From Macrotis lagotis (lineage: Eukaryota; Chordata; Mammalia; Peramelemorphia; Peramelidae): DNA of 64,000 nt. Shown piece after piece: positions 23,261 through 34,115 of this stretch (position 1 is the first letter of the stretch; each line of letters opens with the position of its first letter). The stretch covers positions 624,291,852-624,355,851 of the forward strand of contig NC_133666.1 of NCBI RefSeq assembly GCF_037893015.1. Reading direction: 5' to 3'. Position numbers and translations under genes: made by a program. A model generated the notes under the pieces. That model did no database searches. It was not told where the DNA came from and saw nothing but the letters and a program-made list of their open reading frames with translations.

Positions 23261-24156
23261 TTGTATGGATTGACATCTAGTAGAGTCCCCCATAGGAACA
23301 CAAAGATGTCCTGGATCTGACAATGAATAACTTTTTGGACATAGTAGACAAATCATTTAGTTTTACTGAATCTCAGCATCTTATTTTACAAAATGAGGTA
23401 AATGCTTTTCAAATCTTCAAACACTTTGTATACCCTAGAAAAAACAGCAGAGGAGAAAACTATCAAAAAGTGCAGAGGAGATACTATCCAAGAAAAAAGT
23501 TAGCAATAAAACCTGTAGCCTCAGAAATCTATATACAAATTCACCAAGTATGGATCATAAATACGACCTTGAGGTTCTTGAAATTTGCTATGAAAAGAAG
23601 AAGCAATTATAACACATCAAGACTGGTCCTCCAGGTCTCCTTCTAAGAGCACAGAATGACAACATAGTGTTAATAGGATAAAGCATCCTTAGATTTGTTT
23701 GATTTCAGGTAAGTCATATAGGCAGCCAAATCTATGACAGGATATCAGTCAGGCTCAGAACTAACCAGGTGGAAAATTTTCTTGTATGGGAGACTGAGTT
23801 AAGAGAACCTTATCTTGGTCTCTCTAAAGTTGCCCCCAACTATTCTCTAGGGACAAATATCTACTGGTTCAAAGATTTTCTTTCCATTTAGCTGCTGGAA
23901 TTTTTCTTAAAGTGATGAAAAACTGGCTTAATGACACAAAAATCCCTGAAAATAAAGTTCAAAAAGAAAATTCAAAGTCCCAAAAGATTTTATCTTAAAC
24001 AGCAAAGTTTCATTAATCATAGTTTAGGGCTTGATGCAATTATTATTCTCATATTGTTGCATAATTTAGCAATAAAAGCTTACCAGGACTCATATGCACA
24101 CAACACTTTCACTCAGTCTCCTTTTCTTCTTCCCTTTCTCCTTGAATTTATTTATT
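23261..24156. other. Intergenic, weak MIR trace
   Basis: No gene. A possible MIR scrap at 23340-23405 (cagcatcttattttacaaaa, tgaggtaaatg). The rest is unassigned. Confidence 0.4.
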
Positions 24157-24312
24157 TTTTATTTTTTTAGGTTTTTGCAAGGCAAATGGGGTTGAGTGAC
24201 TTGCCCAAGGCTACACAGCTAGGTAATTATTAAGTGTCTGACACCGAATTTGAACCCAGGTACTCCTGACTCCAAGGCCGGTGCTTTATCCACTACACCA
24301 CCTAGCCATCCC
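24157..24312 (-). mobile_element. WSINE-type SINE
   Basis: Reverse WSINE, nearly consensus. Flanked by tctccttgaattta before and tctcctcaaattta after, a likely 14-bp duplication with two mismatches. Confidence 0.95.
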
Positions 24313-24674
24313 TCTCCTCAAATTTAAACTTATTCTTATGTAAAAAGCAATCATTAGAAACCAATAATATCATTCTCAAATTCCACATAGTGACTGTACA
24401 CACCAAAACCATAGAAAAACACTGGCTAATTACTGTAAATCTCCAGACTAATATGGTGTCATAATTTTCACAAGTGAGACCCAAATAGTCTTAAGATAAG
24501 TCCTAGTCTTTACTAGAGACAAGGTGGTAAATTCACTGCCCCACTCCCCAGCTCCCTGCTCTTAATTTTACGAAAAGTTTCATTATTTAGCAGCTTCACA
24601 ACATTTATCATCTTGCCCAAGCAGATGGTCCCCCAAACTTGGCAAGTTTAACAACAAAGAGTTTGTGATGCCTT

Positions 24675-24795
24675 CAACAGGGTTGGGGTTTGGGGGGAAA
24701 TGTAATGAGTTCAGCTTTGAACACATTGAGTTGGAGATGTCTTGGGGTTATTGAGTTTGAAATGTTCAGTAGGCACCTGGTGATATATTATGGCC
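24675..24795 (+). repeat. Fragment of unclassified purine-rich repeat
   Basis: Reads ggggaaatgtaatgagttca, then acattgagttggagatgtct and gaaatgttcagtaggcacct. Its order parallels 59510-59600 in the long repeat at 58.4-61 kb. Family name not known to me. Confidence 0.45.
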
Positions 24796-24914
24796 ATATA
24801 GACCTCCTGAGCCATCTGCATAGACATGACAAGCACTGTAGAGTGGATCAGGTTCCCCAGAGAATGTACTGGAAGAGAAGAATAAAACCTGGGGAACTTT
24901 CCTGATGTACTAAC

Positions 24915-25168
24915 CTAATTGTTTAGTCATCTAATCATGTATGACTCCAAGTGACCTGTGAACCATGGAACATTAATACTATCCATGTTTTTTTTTTTTT
25001 TGGCAAAGAAACAGGAGTGGTTTGCCATTTCCTTTTCCAGTAAATCAAGAAAAACTAAGATTAAGTGACTTGCCCAGGGTCACATAACTAAATGTCCAAG
25101 GCCAAATTTGAATTCAGGTTTTCCTGATAGGCTCAGTGCTCTATTTATTGACCCACCTAGTACCTCAC
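24915..25168 (-). repeat. MAR1-type SINE
   Basis: Reverse MAR1: ggcaaagaaacaggagtggt, ttgccatttccttttccagt, taagtgacttgcccagggtc and gacccacctagtacctc. Confidence 0.82.
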
Positions 25169-25190
25169 TAGTTGAAATTGGTTTTTTTGT

Positions 25191-25345
25191 CCTTTTTTTT
25201 TAATGTTTTTGCAAGGCAATGGGGTTAAGTGGCTTGCCCAAGGCCACACAGCTAGGTAATTATTAAGTGCCTGAGGCTGGATTTGAACTCAGGTACTCCT
25301 GACTCCAGGGCGTTGCTCTATCCACTGTGTCACTTGGCCGCCCCT
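25191..25345 (-). mobile_element. WSINE-type SINE
   Basis: Reverse WSINE with T-rich start, ggcaatggggttaagtggct and cacttggccgcccc. tttttgtcc occurs on both sides as a short duplication. The adjoining long SINE begins directly after. Confidence 0.93.
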
Positions 25346-25349
25346 TTTT

Positions 25350-25590
25350 GTCCATTCTTGAAGAAGACCAAGACATCATGAAGGTGATGCCATGGATTTA
25401 GGTGAGGGGGTGCTGAGCAAAGTCACTAACCTCACTTTCTCCTCCAGAACCATCTGAGTCCAGTGACAGATATGGATCAGGATGACTGGAGATGATTCTG
25501 GATGCAAGGCAGTCTGGGTTAAGTGGCTTGCCCAAGGTCCCATAGCTAGTAAGTGTTAAGTGTTTGAGGCTAGATTGGAACTCAGGTCCT
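25350..25590 (-). mobile_element. Long (~290 bp) marsupial tRNA-derived SINE
   Basis: Reverse orientation: gaccaagacatcatgaaggt, tcactttctcctccagaacc, tggatcaggatgactggaga, then the tRNA-derived part in reverse. The same design occurs at 43978-44285, 46013-46266 and 56460-56763. The 5' end is diverged or truncated near 25590. Confidence 0.8.
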
Positions 25591-25672
25591 TTAGTTGTTG
25601 AAGCTCAGCTCATGGGCAGGTACCGTGGAAAATTCTGTTCCATTCACCTGAATGTCAGCACAGACTCTCAGA

Positions 25673-25691
25673 GGTTAGGGTTAGGGTTAGG
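25673..25691 (+). repeat. Short telomere-like TTAGGG tract
   Basis: ggttagggttagggttagg, three contiguous hexamer phases. Long enough to notice but short enough to be chance. A 13-base G run follows at 25735-25747. Confidence 0.7.
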
Positions 25692-25965
25692 CTGCCACTT
25701 TAACAACATCTTACGGAAAGTCTTCCTTCTTCTTGGGGGGGGGGGGGTCAGCTGGGACAAGGTTTAAAGCAGAGAAGAGATCCAGAGGAAGCTGGGGAAG
25801 GGATTGCAAGTTTCTCACCCCTGGTAGAAACCAGAGAAATCCTAGAAGAGAATGAGTCTGCTGAACAGTTAGAGTCAGAAGGAGGTGCTGAACATGGGCG
25901 CTCTAGCTGTGTATGGGCAACGAATGTCTCAAAAAAGATATAGCCTATGCTGCATTTTTTCATTA

Positions 25966-26057
25966 CTATATATTGTTTGATTTCTTCATGGGGAAAAAAC
26001 TGCCTGTTCACATCCTTTGATCACCCCTGCCCTTTCTATCACATCCAACAACTATCC
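25966..26057 (-). repeat. Inverted repeat, left arm
   Basis: Reverse complement of 26706-26795 at roughly 90% identity, 648 bp apart. Each arm joins a non-L1 segment (ggatagttgttggatgtgat as read on the right arm) to an L1-like segment (tcaaaggatgtgaacaggca). The arms share the junction, so one arm is a copy of the other. Confidence 0.85.
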
Positions 26058-26309
26058 CTATGGATAGGTCTGCTGCCTTGTTGGGTCAGCAATGGGGTGA
26101 GTGTAGTCACCCTGACCTCAGTTTCTCCATTTGTGATGCGGGGGATATTGAACTTGGTGATATCAAAGTCTTTTCTAACCCCCTCCCAGGATATGTACCC
26201 TACCAAAGGTCCCTCCATGCCACTTGCACCCCATTCAGGGACCAAAGAGGATGACAATAATTATTATTAGATTATCATATATTATGTTGCATGACATTGT
26301 TTATTATTT

Positions 26310-26560
26310 GATATAATTAACTATATCACATTATAATCATAATTTGCTTTAAGATTTGCAGAGCACTTAACAATATCTCATTTGATTCTCACAACCACCC
26401 TGGGTAGTGGTGGCTATTATTATTTTTTTTAACAAATGAGGAAACTGAGGAAAAATATGAGTTAAGTTACTTACTCAAGGTCACACAACTAGTAAATATC
26501 TGATATTGAATCTGAACTCAGGTCTTCCTGACTCCAGGTTCAGTGCTCTATTCATTGGCA
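26310..26560 (-). repeat. MIR-type SINE
   Basis: Reverse MIR inside the loop of the inverted repeat: aagatttgcagagcacttaa, tttgattctcacaaccaccc, aacaaatgaggaaactgagg and cacacaactagtaaatat. Confidence 0.85.
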
Positions 26561-26705
26561 GGAGGAGGAGGACCTTGGGAACTGGCCATCTTCTGGTTCG
26601 CATGATAGTGACGGTCCAAGGGAATGAAGACAGGGTGAATGCTAAACCCACCCAAACAAATGGTGTAGACATCTCAACATGACACCCAATAGAAAGGAAG
26701 AAATA

Positions 26706-26795
26706 GGATAGTTGTTGGATGTGATAGAAAGGGCAGGGATAGTCAAAGGATGTGAACAGGCAGTTTTTTTAAAGAAGAAATCAAACAATATATAG
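26706..26795 (+). repeat. Inverted repeat, right arm
   Basis: Partner of 25966-26057. This arm continues into a further ~130 bp of L1 ORF2-like sequence, whereas the left arm continues only about 15-30 bp, so the right arm looks like the parent. Confidence 0.85.
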
Positions 26796-26930
26796 TCGTG
26801 GGAAAACGCTCTAAATCATTATTGATAAGAGAAAAGAAAATTAAAACAACTTTGAGATATCATCTTCCACCTATCAGATTGGCTAAAATGACAGAATGAG
26901 AAAAATGGCAAAAAGAAGTAGGTTGTATAT
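26735..26930 (+). repeat. Old L1 ORF2 C-terminal fragment
   Basis: tcaaaggatgtgaacaggca, aagaagaaatcaaacaatat, cgctctaaatcattattgat, then cacctatcagattggctaaa match the region of L1 ORF2 just before its C-terminal cysteine motif. Too decayed for a reading frame. Confidence 0.75.
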
Positions 26931-27518
26931 TTCATAAAGGGAAAATGACATGACCTCTTCAGGAATTCAACTAACATCAAATAAATTCCTATTGTGTGAA
27001 ATGCATTGGGGAAACAAAAAGCAAAAGCAAAGGTGGCCCTACTCTAAAAGACAGAATGTCTTCTGGAAACTACATCACACAACACAAAAAAGGTATAATT
27101 GAACATCTGGCATTAGCAAAGTAGTTTTGAGAGGCAAGGTGCTAATAATGGGATTAGGAATGGTCTTGTGTAGGAAGAAGCACCTCAGCAATGATTTACA
27201 GCAAGGCTGTCTAAAATACAGGCCACATGCAACACCCCCTGTAGGTTTAATTTTCATGAGTAAAAAAATAAAATAATTTGCTTGGAATGCATATTAGATT
27301 TTTAAATTCCATCACTAAATAAATAATCTAGATGATGTTAATTTTCTTTGGTGTTTTTAAGCAGTATTACAGCTGGAAATATTATATGGAATTTTCAACT
27401 GATCTGTGGGATGCGTTCTGTCTGTACAATGCAGACTAGTCAGCATGCACCTACCTTTACACTGTTGTGTTGTCACACCTTCACCTGTGTTATTAATGAT
27501 GCACGGTTCCCCCAATTT
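26931..27518. other. Intergenic, nothing seen
   Basis: No supported gene. Segment 27060-27240 is unassigned. Confidence 0.4.
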
Positions 27519-28489
27519 CTTTTTTTTATTAGAGATTTTATTTATTTTGAGTTTTACAATTTTCCCCCTAATCTTACGTCCCTTCCCCCACCCCCCACCC
27601 CCACAGAAGGCAGTTTGTCAGTCTTTACATTGTTTCCATGGTAAACATTGATCCAAATTGAGTGTGATGAGAGAGAAATGATATCCTTAAGGAAGAAACA
27701 TAAAGTATAAGAGATAGCAAGATCAGACAATAAGATATCAGGGTTTGTTTGTTTTTTTCTAAATTTAAGGTAATAGTCCTTGGTCTTTGTTCAAACTCCG
27801 CAGTTCCTTCTCTGGATACAGATGGCATTCTCCATTGCAGACAGCCCCAAATTGTCCCTGATTGTTGTACTGATGGAATGAGTGAGTCCATCAAGGTTGA
27901 TCATCACCCCCATGTTGCTGTTTGGGTGTACAGTGTTTTTCTGGTTCTGCTCATCTCACTCAGCATCAGTTCATGCAAATCCCTCCAGACTTCCCTGAAT
28001 TCCCATCCCTCCTGGTTTCTAATAGAACAATAGTGTTCCATACATATGCCACAGTTTGCTAAGCCATTCCCCAACTGAAGGACATTTATTTGATTTCCAA
28101 TTCTTTGCCACCACAAACAGGGCTGCTATGAATATTTTTGTACAAGTGATGTTTTTACCCTTTTTCATCATCTCTTCAGAGTATAGACCCAGTAGTGGTA
28201 TTTCTGGGTCAAAGGGTCTGCACATTTTTGTTGCCCTTTGGACATAATCTCAAATTGCTCTCCAGAAAGGTTGGATGAGTTTACAGCTCCACCAACAATG
28301 TATTAGTGTCCCAGATTTCCTGCATTCCTTCCCACATGTCCTTTCTGGTCATATTGACCAGTCTGAGAGGTGTGAGGTGATATCTCAGAGATGCTTTAAT
28401 TTGCATTTCTCTAATAAGTAATGATTTGGAGCAATTTTTCATATGACTATGGATTGCTTTGATTTCCTCAGCCATAAATTGCCTTTTAC
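27519..28489 (-). mobile_element. 5'-truncated L1 3' end
   Basis: About 970 bp: 3' terminus (ttttgagttttacaattttc, C-rich 27579-27602), 3' UTR, then the ORF2 C-terminus in reverse, to aaattgccttttacacc. Same 3'-UTR subtype as 13436-14133. ORF2 pieces on the minus strand are open at 27904-28225 (for example FVVAKNWKSNKCPSVGEWLS). Confidence 0.92.
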
Positions 28490-29085
28490 ACCATGCCCTT
28501 TTTGATATCTAACAACCTAGGTTGTATACGGTGACAGGAAGTACTCTTAGAGGAGCAAAGACAAGAGATTAAAGCTCTGATTGTAACATTTGCAGTCAGT
28601 GATTGCAGTGTGGCCCATAGCTTAATGTCATGAAGGACTATTCCCCTTCCATTTAAATCATCCCTAACAAGGTATGTGATTTAATTAGTCATTTTGATTT
28701 TCTTAATCCAGAATTTTATTTAATTCAGGAAATATTTATTTAAGGAGAATTGTGTACAGAGACCTGGGCTAGGTGTTGGAATGACCCTATAAAGAAGGAG
28801 AGAAGGTGGGTCCTATCTTTCTAGAACTTATATTCCCATTTGATTATAAACCAAAGTTTATCATGATAATAAGTGAATAGGAGAAGTAGAAATTAAGTTC
28901 TGTGAGGTGCTTGTATGTTGGGAAGGAGGAAGAAACCATCTTTGACTCAGAAACTTCTGAGATGAAAGGTCATAAGGGTTCACTTAATCTTACCTGTACC
29001 TGAAGAGGACTTGCCTTTTTAAAATTTCCAACAAAAGATCCTCCACAGTCCACTTGAATATTTCCAGTGATATACTCCAAATGTG
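28490..29085. other. Intergenic, partly unclassified repeat
   Basis: No gene. The segment near 28735-28790 (aatatttatttaaggagaat, gacctgggctaggtgttgga) resembles the cassette cctactatgtgcaaggccct at 57405, a marsupial repeat I cannot name. Confidence 0.35.
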
Positions 29086-29089
29086 GTTC

Positions 29090-29565
29090 AATTAGGACAG
29101 GATCCAGTGAAATAATCATCTCTCTGATTCTTTGTATATTGTCTTTTGAATACAGATGGAGATTTTATCAGTGATTATAGCTGTTACGTCATTCTGTTTA
29201 CTCATATTGAGCTTATTGTCTACCAGAGATTCCTTATTCCCCTAACCTTTCACATTCAACCCTTTTGTGGTGAGTTTTTAAACTAAAGGGTAGAAATTTG
29301 CATTTATCCACATTACATTTCACTATATTTGTTTTAGTCTATTATCCTAGCTTTTCAGGTTCTTACCAGATCCAGAATCTGTTGTCCAGTGTGTCAAATG
29401 GCCATCCTAGCTTTGAATCATCTGAAAATTTGACAAACGTGTTTTTTTTCCTGCCTTCATTCAAGTCATTGGTAAAAATGCTAAATATATATGACAAATA
29501 CAGGTCTTTGAGATACACTGCTATGAGTTTTCTTCCAAGTTGATTAGCCTATTCAATTAAAATTT
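29090..29565 (-). repeat. CR1/L3-type LINE remnant, first part
   Basis: Antisense CR1-like order: ccacattacatttcactata, cagatccagaatctgttgtc, tcatctgaaaatttgacaaa, attcaagtcattggtaaaaa and aggtctttgagatacactgc. The same landmarks occur at 12650. Interrupted by the repeat at 29640-30104 and continues afterwards. Confidence 0.55.
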
Positions 29566-29639
29566 TTTTTTTTTATTAAGCACTTATTTATTTATTAAGG
29601 TTTCTTTGTTCCACGGAGCATACTTTTTACAGGAGATGC

Positions 29640-30104
29640 AACTTATTCATAAGTGTAATTCAGAGTAAAGCGAGGAGGAAGAAAAATGTTCAGGGAAAGC
29701 TACAAGAAGAAGGGAACACATAATTTGAGCCTTGAAGGAAGACAAAGATTTTAAGAGATAAAGATAAGAAGAAAGTATATATCAGCCATATAGGAAGGCT
29801 TGGGTAATATTCAGAGGCAGGAGATAAAATGTCAGTGTCAAATTCAAGTACAGCTTGCCTGGAACATAGCTATTTATTAAGGAGAATAATATGACACAAG
29901 ATTGAAAAGGAAGGTTGGAGCCCAGCTGTGGAGGGCCTAAAATTGCTGACTGAGGAGTTTGATTATAGGATAAACTATAATGGTTGTTTTTTTTTTTAAA
30001 CAGGAGATTGACATAATTAGATGTAAAATAAAATTATTTTGACAGTTTTGTGGAAGATGGATTGGGGGATAGGAGAGACTTACAAACTATTTGGATCTGG
30101 TCAT
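29640..30104 (+). repeat. Unclassified purine-rich repeat fragment
   Basis: tttgagccttgaaggaagac, aggaaggcttgggtaatatt, gtggagggcctaaaattgct and gttttgtggaagatgg follow the order of the 58.4-61 kb repeat. It lies between two parts of a CR1/L3 remnant, suggesting it inserted there. Confidence 0.45.
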
Positions 30105-30295
30105 TCAGCTTGTTCCTAATTTATCCAACTATAGTCTCATCTACTTACATCTCTCCATCTTGTCTTCTAGGATATTAAATTCTTTTTTTTAATATGCTTT
30201 ACTGAAGTCCTGATAAGCTTTATTTACAAGACTTTCCTTATTCCTAAGTCTAAGAATTCTGTCAAAAAAGGTTCATTTTACATGACCATTTTTTT
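30105..30295 (-). repeat. CR1/L3-type LINE remnant, second part
   Basis: tctctccatcttgtcttcta, tgctttactgaagtcctgat, then attctgtcaaaaaaggttca. These follow, in CR1 antisense order, the segment ending at 29565. Confidence 0.55.
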
Positions 30296-30343
30296 ATGAT
30301 TATCCTTTCTCTTTTCTTAACCCTTTGCCCCCCCCCCCCCCAG

Positions 30344-30418
30344 GTTCTTGTCTGTTTCCCTGAGATGATTCCAGGAGATTGGGTGATGGTGAACAAACTC
30401 CTACCAGACAGATCTCAG
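30344..30418 (+). pseudogene. Leader coding exon of the KRAB-ZNF locus
   Basis: A polypyrimidine tract plus cag (30325-30343) precedes the exon, and a canonical donor (ctcag then gtgagc) follows at 30419. ATG at 30365 opens 18 codons (MIPGDWVMVNKLLPDRSQ) ending exactly in phase 0, as expected for the exon before KRAB-A in this family. Both splice sites still look usable. Confidence 0.6.
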
Positions 30419-30607
30419 GTGAGCTCTCTTTCCTAAGATACCTTCATTGTTAGGTTTCCAATGTGACCTTTTTCCCTTTTTCTAGGTCAGGAGTGTTTCT
30501 TCTTAGAAACTACCATTACCCTCAGTGGACATAAATCCCAATATCCTTCTCTAGGAACCTGAGCTGAATTCTGGATGAGAGATTCCACATACTCTGTTGT
30601 CAATTAT

Positions 30608-30762
30608 TTATTTTTTATTTTTTTAGGTTTTTGCAAGGCAAATGGCTTTCCCAAGGCCACACAGCTAGGTAATTATTAAGTGTCTGAGACCGAATTTGAA
30701 CCCAGGTACTCCTGACTCCAAGGCCGGTTCTTTATCCACTATGCCACCTAGCCACCCCTCTA
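30608..30762 (-). mobile_element. WSINE-type SINE in the first intron
   Basis: Reverse WSINE, with about 10 bp missing after ggcaaatgg. A perfect 13-bp duplication tgttgtcaattat lies at 30595-30607 and 30763-30775. Confidence 0.96.
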
Positions 30763-30929
30763 TGTTGTCAATTATACCCCTGACTCAGCAATACCTATAC
30801 AATACAATAGCAGTTTCCTATACCATTTGGAAATATGTACTATGTGATCTTTTCAAATAAGTGATACCTGACATATATTCTCTACCTTTAATCTCCTAGG
30901 TCTCTACTGAAAAAAAGTCCTGGACTATT

Positions 30930-31080
30930 TATTGCAATAACTTCCCTGCCTCTAATCTCTCTCCTTCCAGTTCATCTTTGACACAGCTCTCAGAGTGATA
31001 TTTCTAAAGCAGAGACCTGATCTTACTATTATCAGATTTAAAAACTTCCAATGGTTCCCTATTGCCACTAGGATTAGCCA
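30930..31080 (+). repeat. L2 LINE fragment, first part
   Basis: ctctcagagtgatatttcta, cagagacctgatcttactat and aacttccaatggttccctat are in L2 order. Split from the next part by a reverse MIR. Confidence 0.75.
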
Positions 31081-31127
31081 GTTAGACAGTAAGTATTTAA
31101 GAAGTCCCTACTATGCTTAGCACTGGA

Positions 31128-31402
31128 GATAGAAAGAAAAGAAAGAAGATATTTATTAAATGCCCACTATGTGTCAAACACTCTGCTAAACACTTTACAA
31201 AAATTATCTGATTTGATCCTCACAACAACTCTGGAGGAAGCTGTAAGCTTCATTTCACAATTGAGTAAATTGAGGTTGACAGAAGTTAAGTGACTTGCCC
31301 AGAGTCACCCACCTGGTAAATATTTGAGGCAGTATTTGAACTCAGATCTTATTGACTCTAGGCACTCTATCCACTCTGACACCTAGTTAGCTAGATGGCC
31401 CC
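31128..31402 (-). repeat. MIR-type SINE
   Basis: Reverse MIR: ctctgctaaacactttacaa, atttgatcctcacaacaact, gtgacttgcccagagtcacc, gacacctagttagctagatg. Placed within an L2 element. Confidence 0.85.
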
Positions 31403-31404
31403 AG

Positions 31405-31705
31405 CTCTCAAAAAGCTCAAATGTCATGAGATCAAGTACAAACTCTGCTATTTGGCATTTAAAGCCTTTTGTATACCAATTTGTTATTCCCCATATCCAG
31501 TCAAATTATCTTCTTGCTGTTCATAACACATCATACTATCTTGTCTTTGCATAAACTATTTCTCTTTTTCATCTATTGTTTACATACAGATAAGTTTATG
31601 TACACATAAGTCCTCAAGGTCAGAAACTTTTTCATTTTTGTCTTTATATCTCTAGTGTCTTGCATATTTCCTGACAAATAGTAGTTGTTTAATAAATGAT
31701 GATTG
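31405..31705 (+). repeat. L2 LINE 3' end, second part
   Basis: agtacaaactctgctatttg, ggcatttaaagccttttgta, then tctctagtgtcttgcatatt and taataaatgatgattg form the L2 terminal region, continuing the fragment at 30930. Confidence 0.7.
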
Positions 31706-31839
31706 TTTGATACAGACATTTGTACCCATCAATATTCAATCATTTGCACATGGATTTGCTTGAATCACATATGCACTTATTTCTACTCATATATACTTAA
31801 ACACATATATTTGTACATTCTCCCTATTCTTCTTTTCAG

Positions 31840-31975
31840 AATCACCTTTTTATGTAGTACTATGTTTGAGGATATGGCTTTCTACCTCACCCAGAATGAA
31901 TGGGGCCACCTGGGAACTGCTCAGAAGAGTTTCTATAAGGATGTGATGCTGGAGAATGTGGTGCTAGTCTCATGG
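31840..31975 (+). pseudogene. KRAB-A box exon, splice-defective
   Basis: The acceptor ttcttttcag is intact. KRAB-A landmarks: FEDMAFYLTQNEWGHLGTAQ followed by KSFYKDVMLENV. The usual EESVT start is replaced by a ~1-base-offset stretch, putting it out of frame with the leader exon. At the 3' end the expected donor reads GG then gataag, so GT has become GA. The MLEN part of KRAB-A is kept; the residues after it (VVLVSW) have drifted. Confidence 0.85.
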
Positions 31976-32490
31976 GATAAGGCTTATCTCCAGGGACTCA
32001 GATGTGATTTTTTAGCTTCTTTGAGTAAAGTCTGATGGATTCAATTAAGTTTGGGCTTTAACAGGTTCAATAATCTATGACTGCTGATCTACTTCAAAGC
32101 TAGAACATTTTTATTCCCTTTTCTCATCTTGAACATGGTCTGTATAGAATAAGAAATGAGTATTTGCCTTAAGCCTCTTTACATTTGTGCCTTTCCTCTC
32201 TTTCCAACTTCCTATAGAACACTTCACTTTCCTCTTGGATCCAATGGGGATTTTTGTAGATGGAAATTTTCCACCCTTCTGATTAAGGAGAGGATGAGTT
32301 AATTTTTCCCAGTCTCCAAATCACCAATTCCTTCTTTAGGAAGATTCTTCAAGAGGTGTTCAGCTTGGGCCAGTTTGTCATGACTTTTCTGGATCTTTCT
32401 CATGAAAATTATAGGACTGGAAAACACAGGAAAAGCCCAGGAAAATTTTGTGAATCCACAGCAAATTATACATATTTTTTTTTCTTATAG

Positions 32491-32594
32491 GTAGGATACA
32501 GGATCCAAACCTGAGGTCATCTCTCAACTGGATCAAGGGCAGGAACCACAGATCCTAGAAATAAAGAGAATTGAGAAAAGAGAGAAGTCAAAAG
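32491..32594 (+). pseudogene. KRAB-B box exon
   Basis: Pyrimidine tract and ttatag acceptor precede. The frame from about 32501 reads SKPEVISQLDQGQEPQILE, the KRAB-B signature (VISQLEQGEEPW in active genes). Relative to the usual exon start there are about two extra bases, giving a stop at the junction, so it is probably frameshifted. A weak donor-like aaaaggtgttg ends it. Confidence 0.8.
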
Positions 32595-32904
32595 GTGTTG
32601 ACCTCCCTGAGAGAATGAGAAATTTTCTTTCATTCAATCATTACGCATGTATTCATTGAATATCTCCTTGTGTTTGTTGGGGTCAAGTTCAAAGGATGTA
32701 GGAGAATCAACTTATGCCCTGGAGATCTTCCTGAACAATTCATTCTTTCAGGTTTCTATCCTTGAGCAAAGGGTTGAATGTGTTAGGTCATATTGTCCCT
32801 TTGGCATCAAATTCAATTTCCATTAAGAACCCTATAATCCCTATTATTGATAAATGTATATATCTTTTTAAAAAATTTGATAGTTGTTTTTTAATGCAAA
32901 AATT

Positions 32905-33085
32905 ACCTCACATTTATTTGTTACTTTCTTCACAAAGACCTTGTGAGGTAAGTAGCTGCAAGTATTATCTCCATTTTATAGATGAGGAAACTAAAGCTCT
33001 GAGAAGTAAAATGAATATGCATAGTTAGATGGCAAGTAGTTGGAACCAAGATGCAACTTAGATCTTCTAGCTTCATGTCTAGTGA
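32905..33085 (-). repeat. MIR-type SINE
   Basis: Reverse MIR: ttcacaaagaccttgtgagg, ccattttatagatgaggaaa, then gatggcaagtagttggaacc. Moderately diverged. Confidence 0.75.
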
Positions 33086-33244
33086 TTTTTTCAGCATATT
33101 ACACTTGTCTTTCATATTGTAATATAACCTGTAAATGATCAATTAAGCCTTTACTTTAAAGCCCCAAGTAAAAGGGATCAGTTACCAAGACAGGCATTTC
33201 CATGTTAGGATAGTTGAAGTAATTAGAAGCTTTATCTTGACCTC

Positions 33245-33362
33245 TGTTAGGGACTGTTGTGTGTGAGAATACTGTAAATTATCATCATCTGGTGCCTTTG
33301 AACATCAGAACCTTATTTTACTAAGTGCCACAGGAGTGGATTAGGGTCTGGGAAGAATATTT
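33245..33362 (+). mobile_element. 5' LTR, truncated
   Basis: Only the first ~118 bp of U3 match the 3' LTR (ending tctgggaagaatattt). The rest of the LTR, the primer-binding site and the leader are missing, so retroviral promoter function from this end is unlikely. Confidence 0.88.
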
Positions 33363-34099
33363 GTATAAGGCCATAGCAGATACAAGCAAGAGAACCAGGA
33401 GACATCCCAGAGTAGAGGACATTGGAGAAGGTAACAAGTTTACCATGGGTCTGATGTTGAGAAAGTTGGAACAAGGAGGTGTGGAGGAAAGCGAATGTAA
33501 AGTGAAAGTGCATTTGCCTCTATGGCCTGAGGCAGAAGAAATAAAGAAATATTATAAGAAAAGCCTAGGATCAGCCCTACAGCACCTAGGGAAGGGATTT
33601 CAGCAGTACAAAAGACCATCAAAAAAGCAAAAGATCAGGGAGACAGTTTGATGGATCTAGGAGCTGAGTTTCAGTCATATCCTGTTATTGAGGAGCCAGA
33701 TCCTTTTAATCCAGAAAACCTTAGGTGAAGACATAAACCACTAGATATAAAAGCAGTCAGAGATTTAAAGAAGGCGGGGGTGGGGGATATAGGGCAAGAT
33801 CACCTTTTGTCTGGCTACAATTGGATACTCTTGCATACTCCATTTTAACACAATGATTAGAAACAGAGCACATTTGTCACCTGGACAATCTGTTTTTTTG
33901 GATGATGGAGTTTATAGAACAATGTAGACACGATTTTGAGGCATGCACAGGGTCCCAATGACACTACATATTATGAACAATTAAGTGGCACAGGTCAATT
34001 TTTCAACAATACAGACCAACTATATTATGGGTTAGAAACATTTGAAAGAATTACTACCTGTGTAAAGAATGCTTGGGGATGTATTCCAATAAAAATGAT
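33363..34099 (+). pseudogene. ERV gag, N-terminal and capsid part, broken
   Basis: Structural polyprotein gene of the ERV. An open stretch 33325-33651 encodes basic, matrix-like sequence. Further on, fragments such as PVIEEPDPFNPENL and a DHLLSGYNWIL-like segment (beyond stops) resemble the start of betaretroviral capsid. Several stops interrupt it. It ends at the L1-B target-site duplication. Confidence 0.6.
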
Positions 34100-34115
34100 A
34101 AGAAAGAACCATTTG

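Noticed and set aside
31703..32035. 110-residue open frame as an intact KRAB protein
   Set aside because: The start lies in L2/intron DNA and the end runs past the lost donor; only the KRAB-A exon part is meaningful.
33325..33651. 108-residue open frame as an independent gene
   Set aside because: It begins within LTR sequence and lies in the ERV gag position; treated as part of the ERV.
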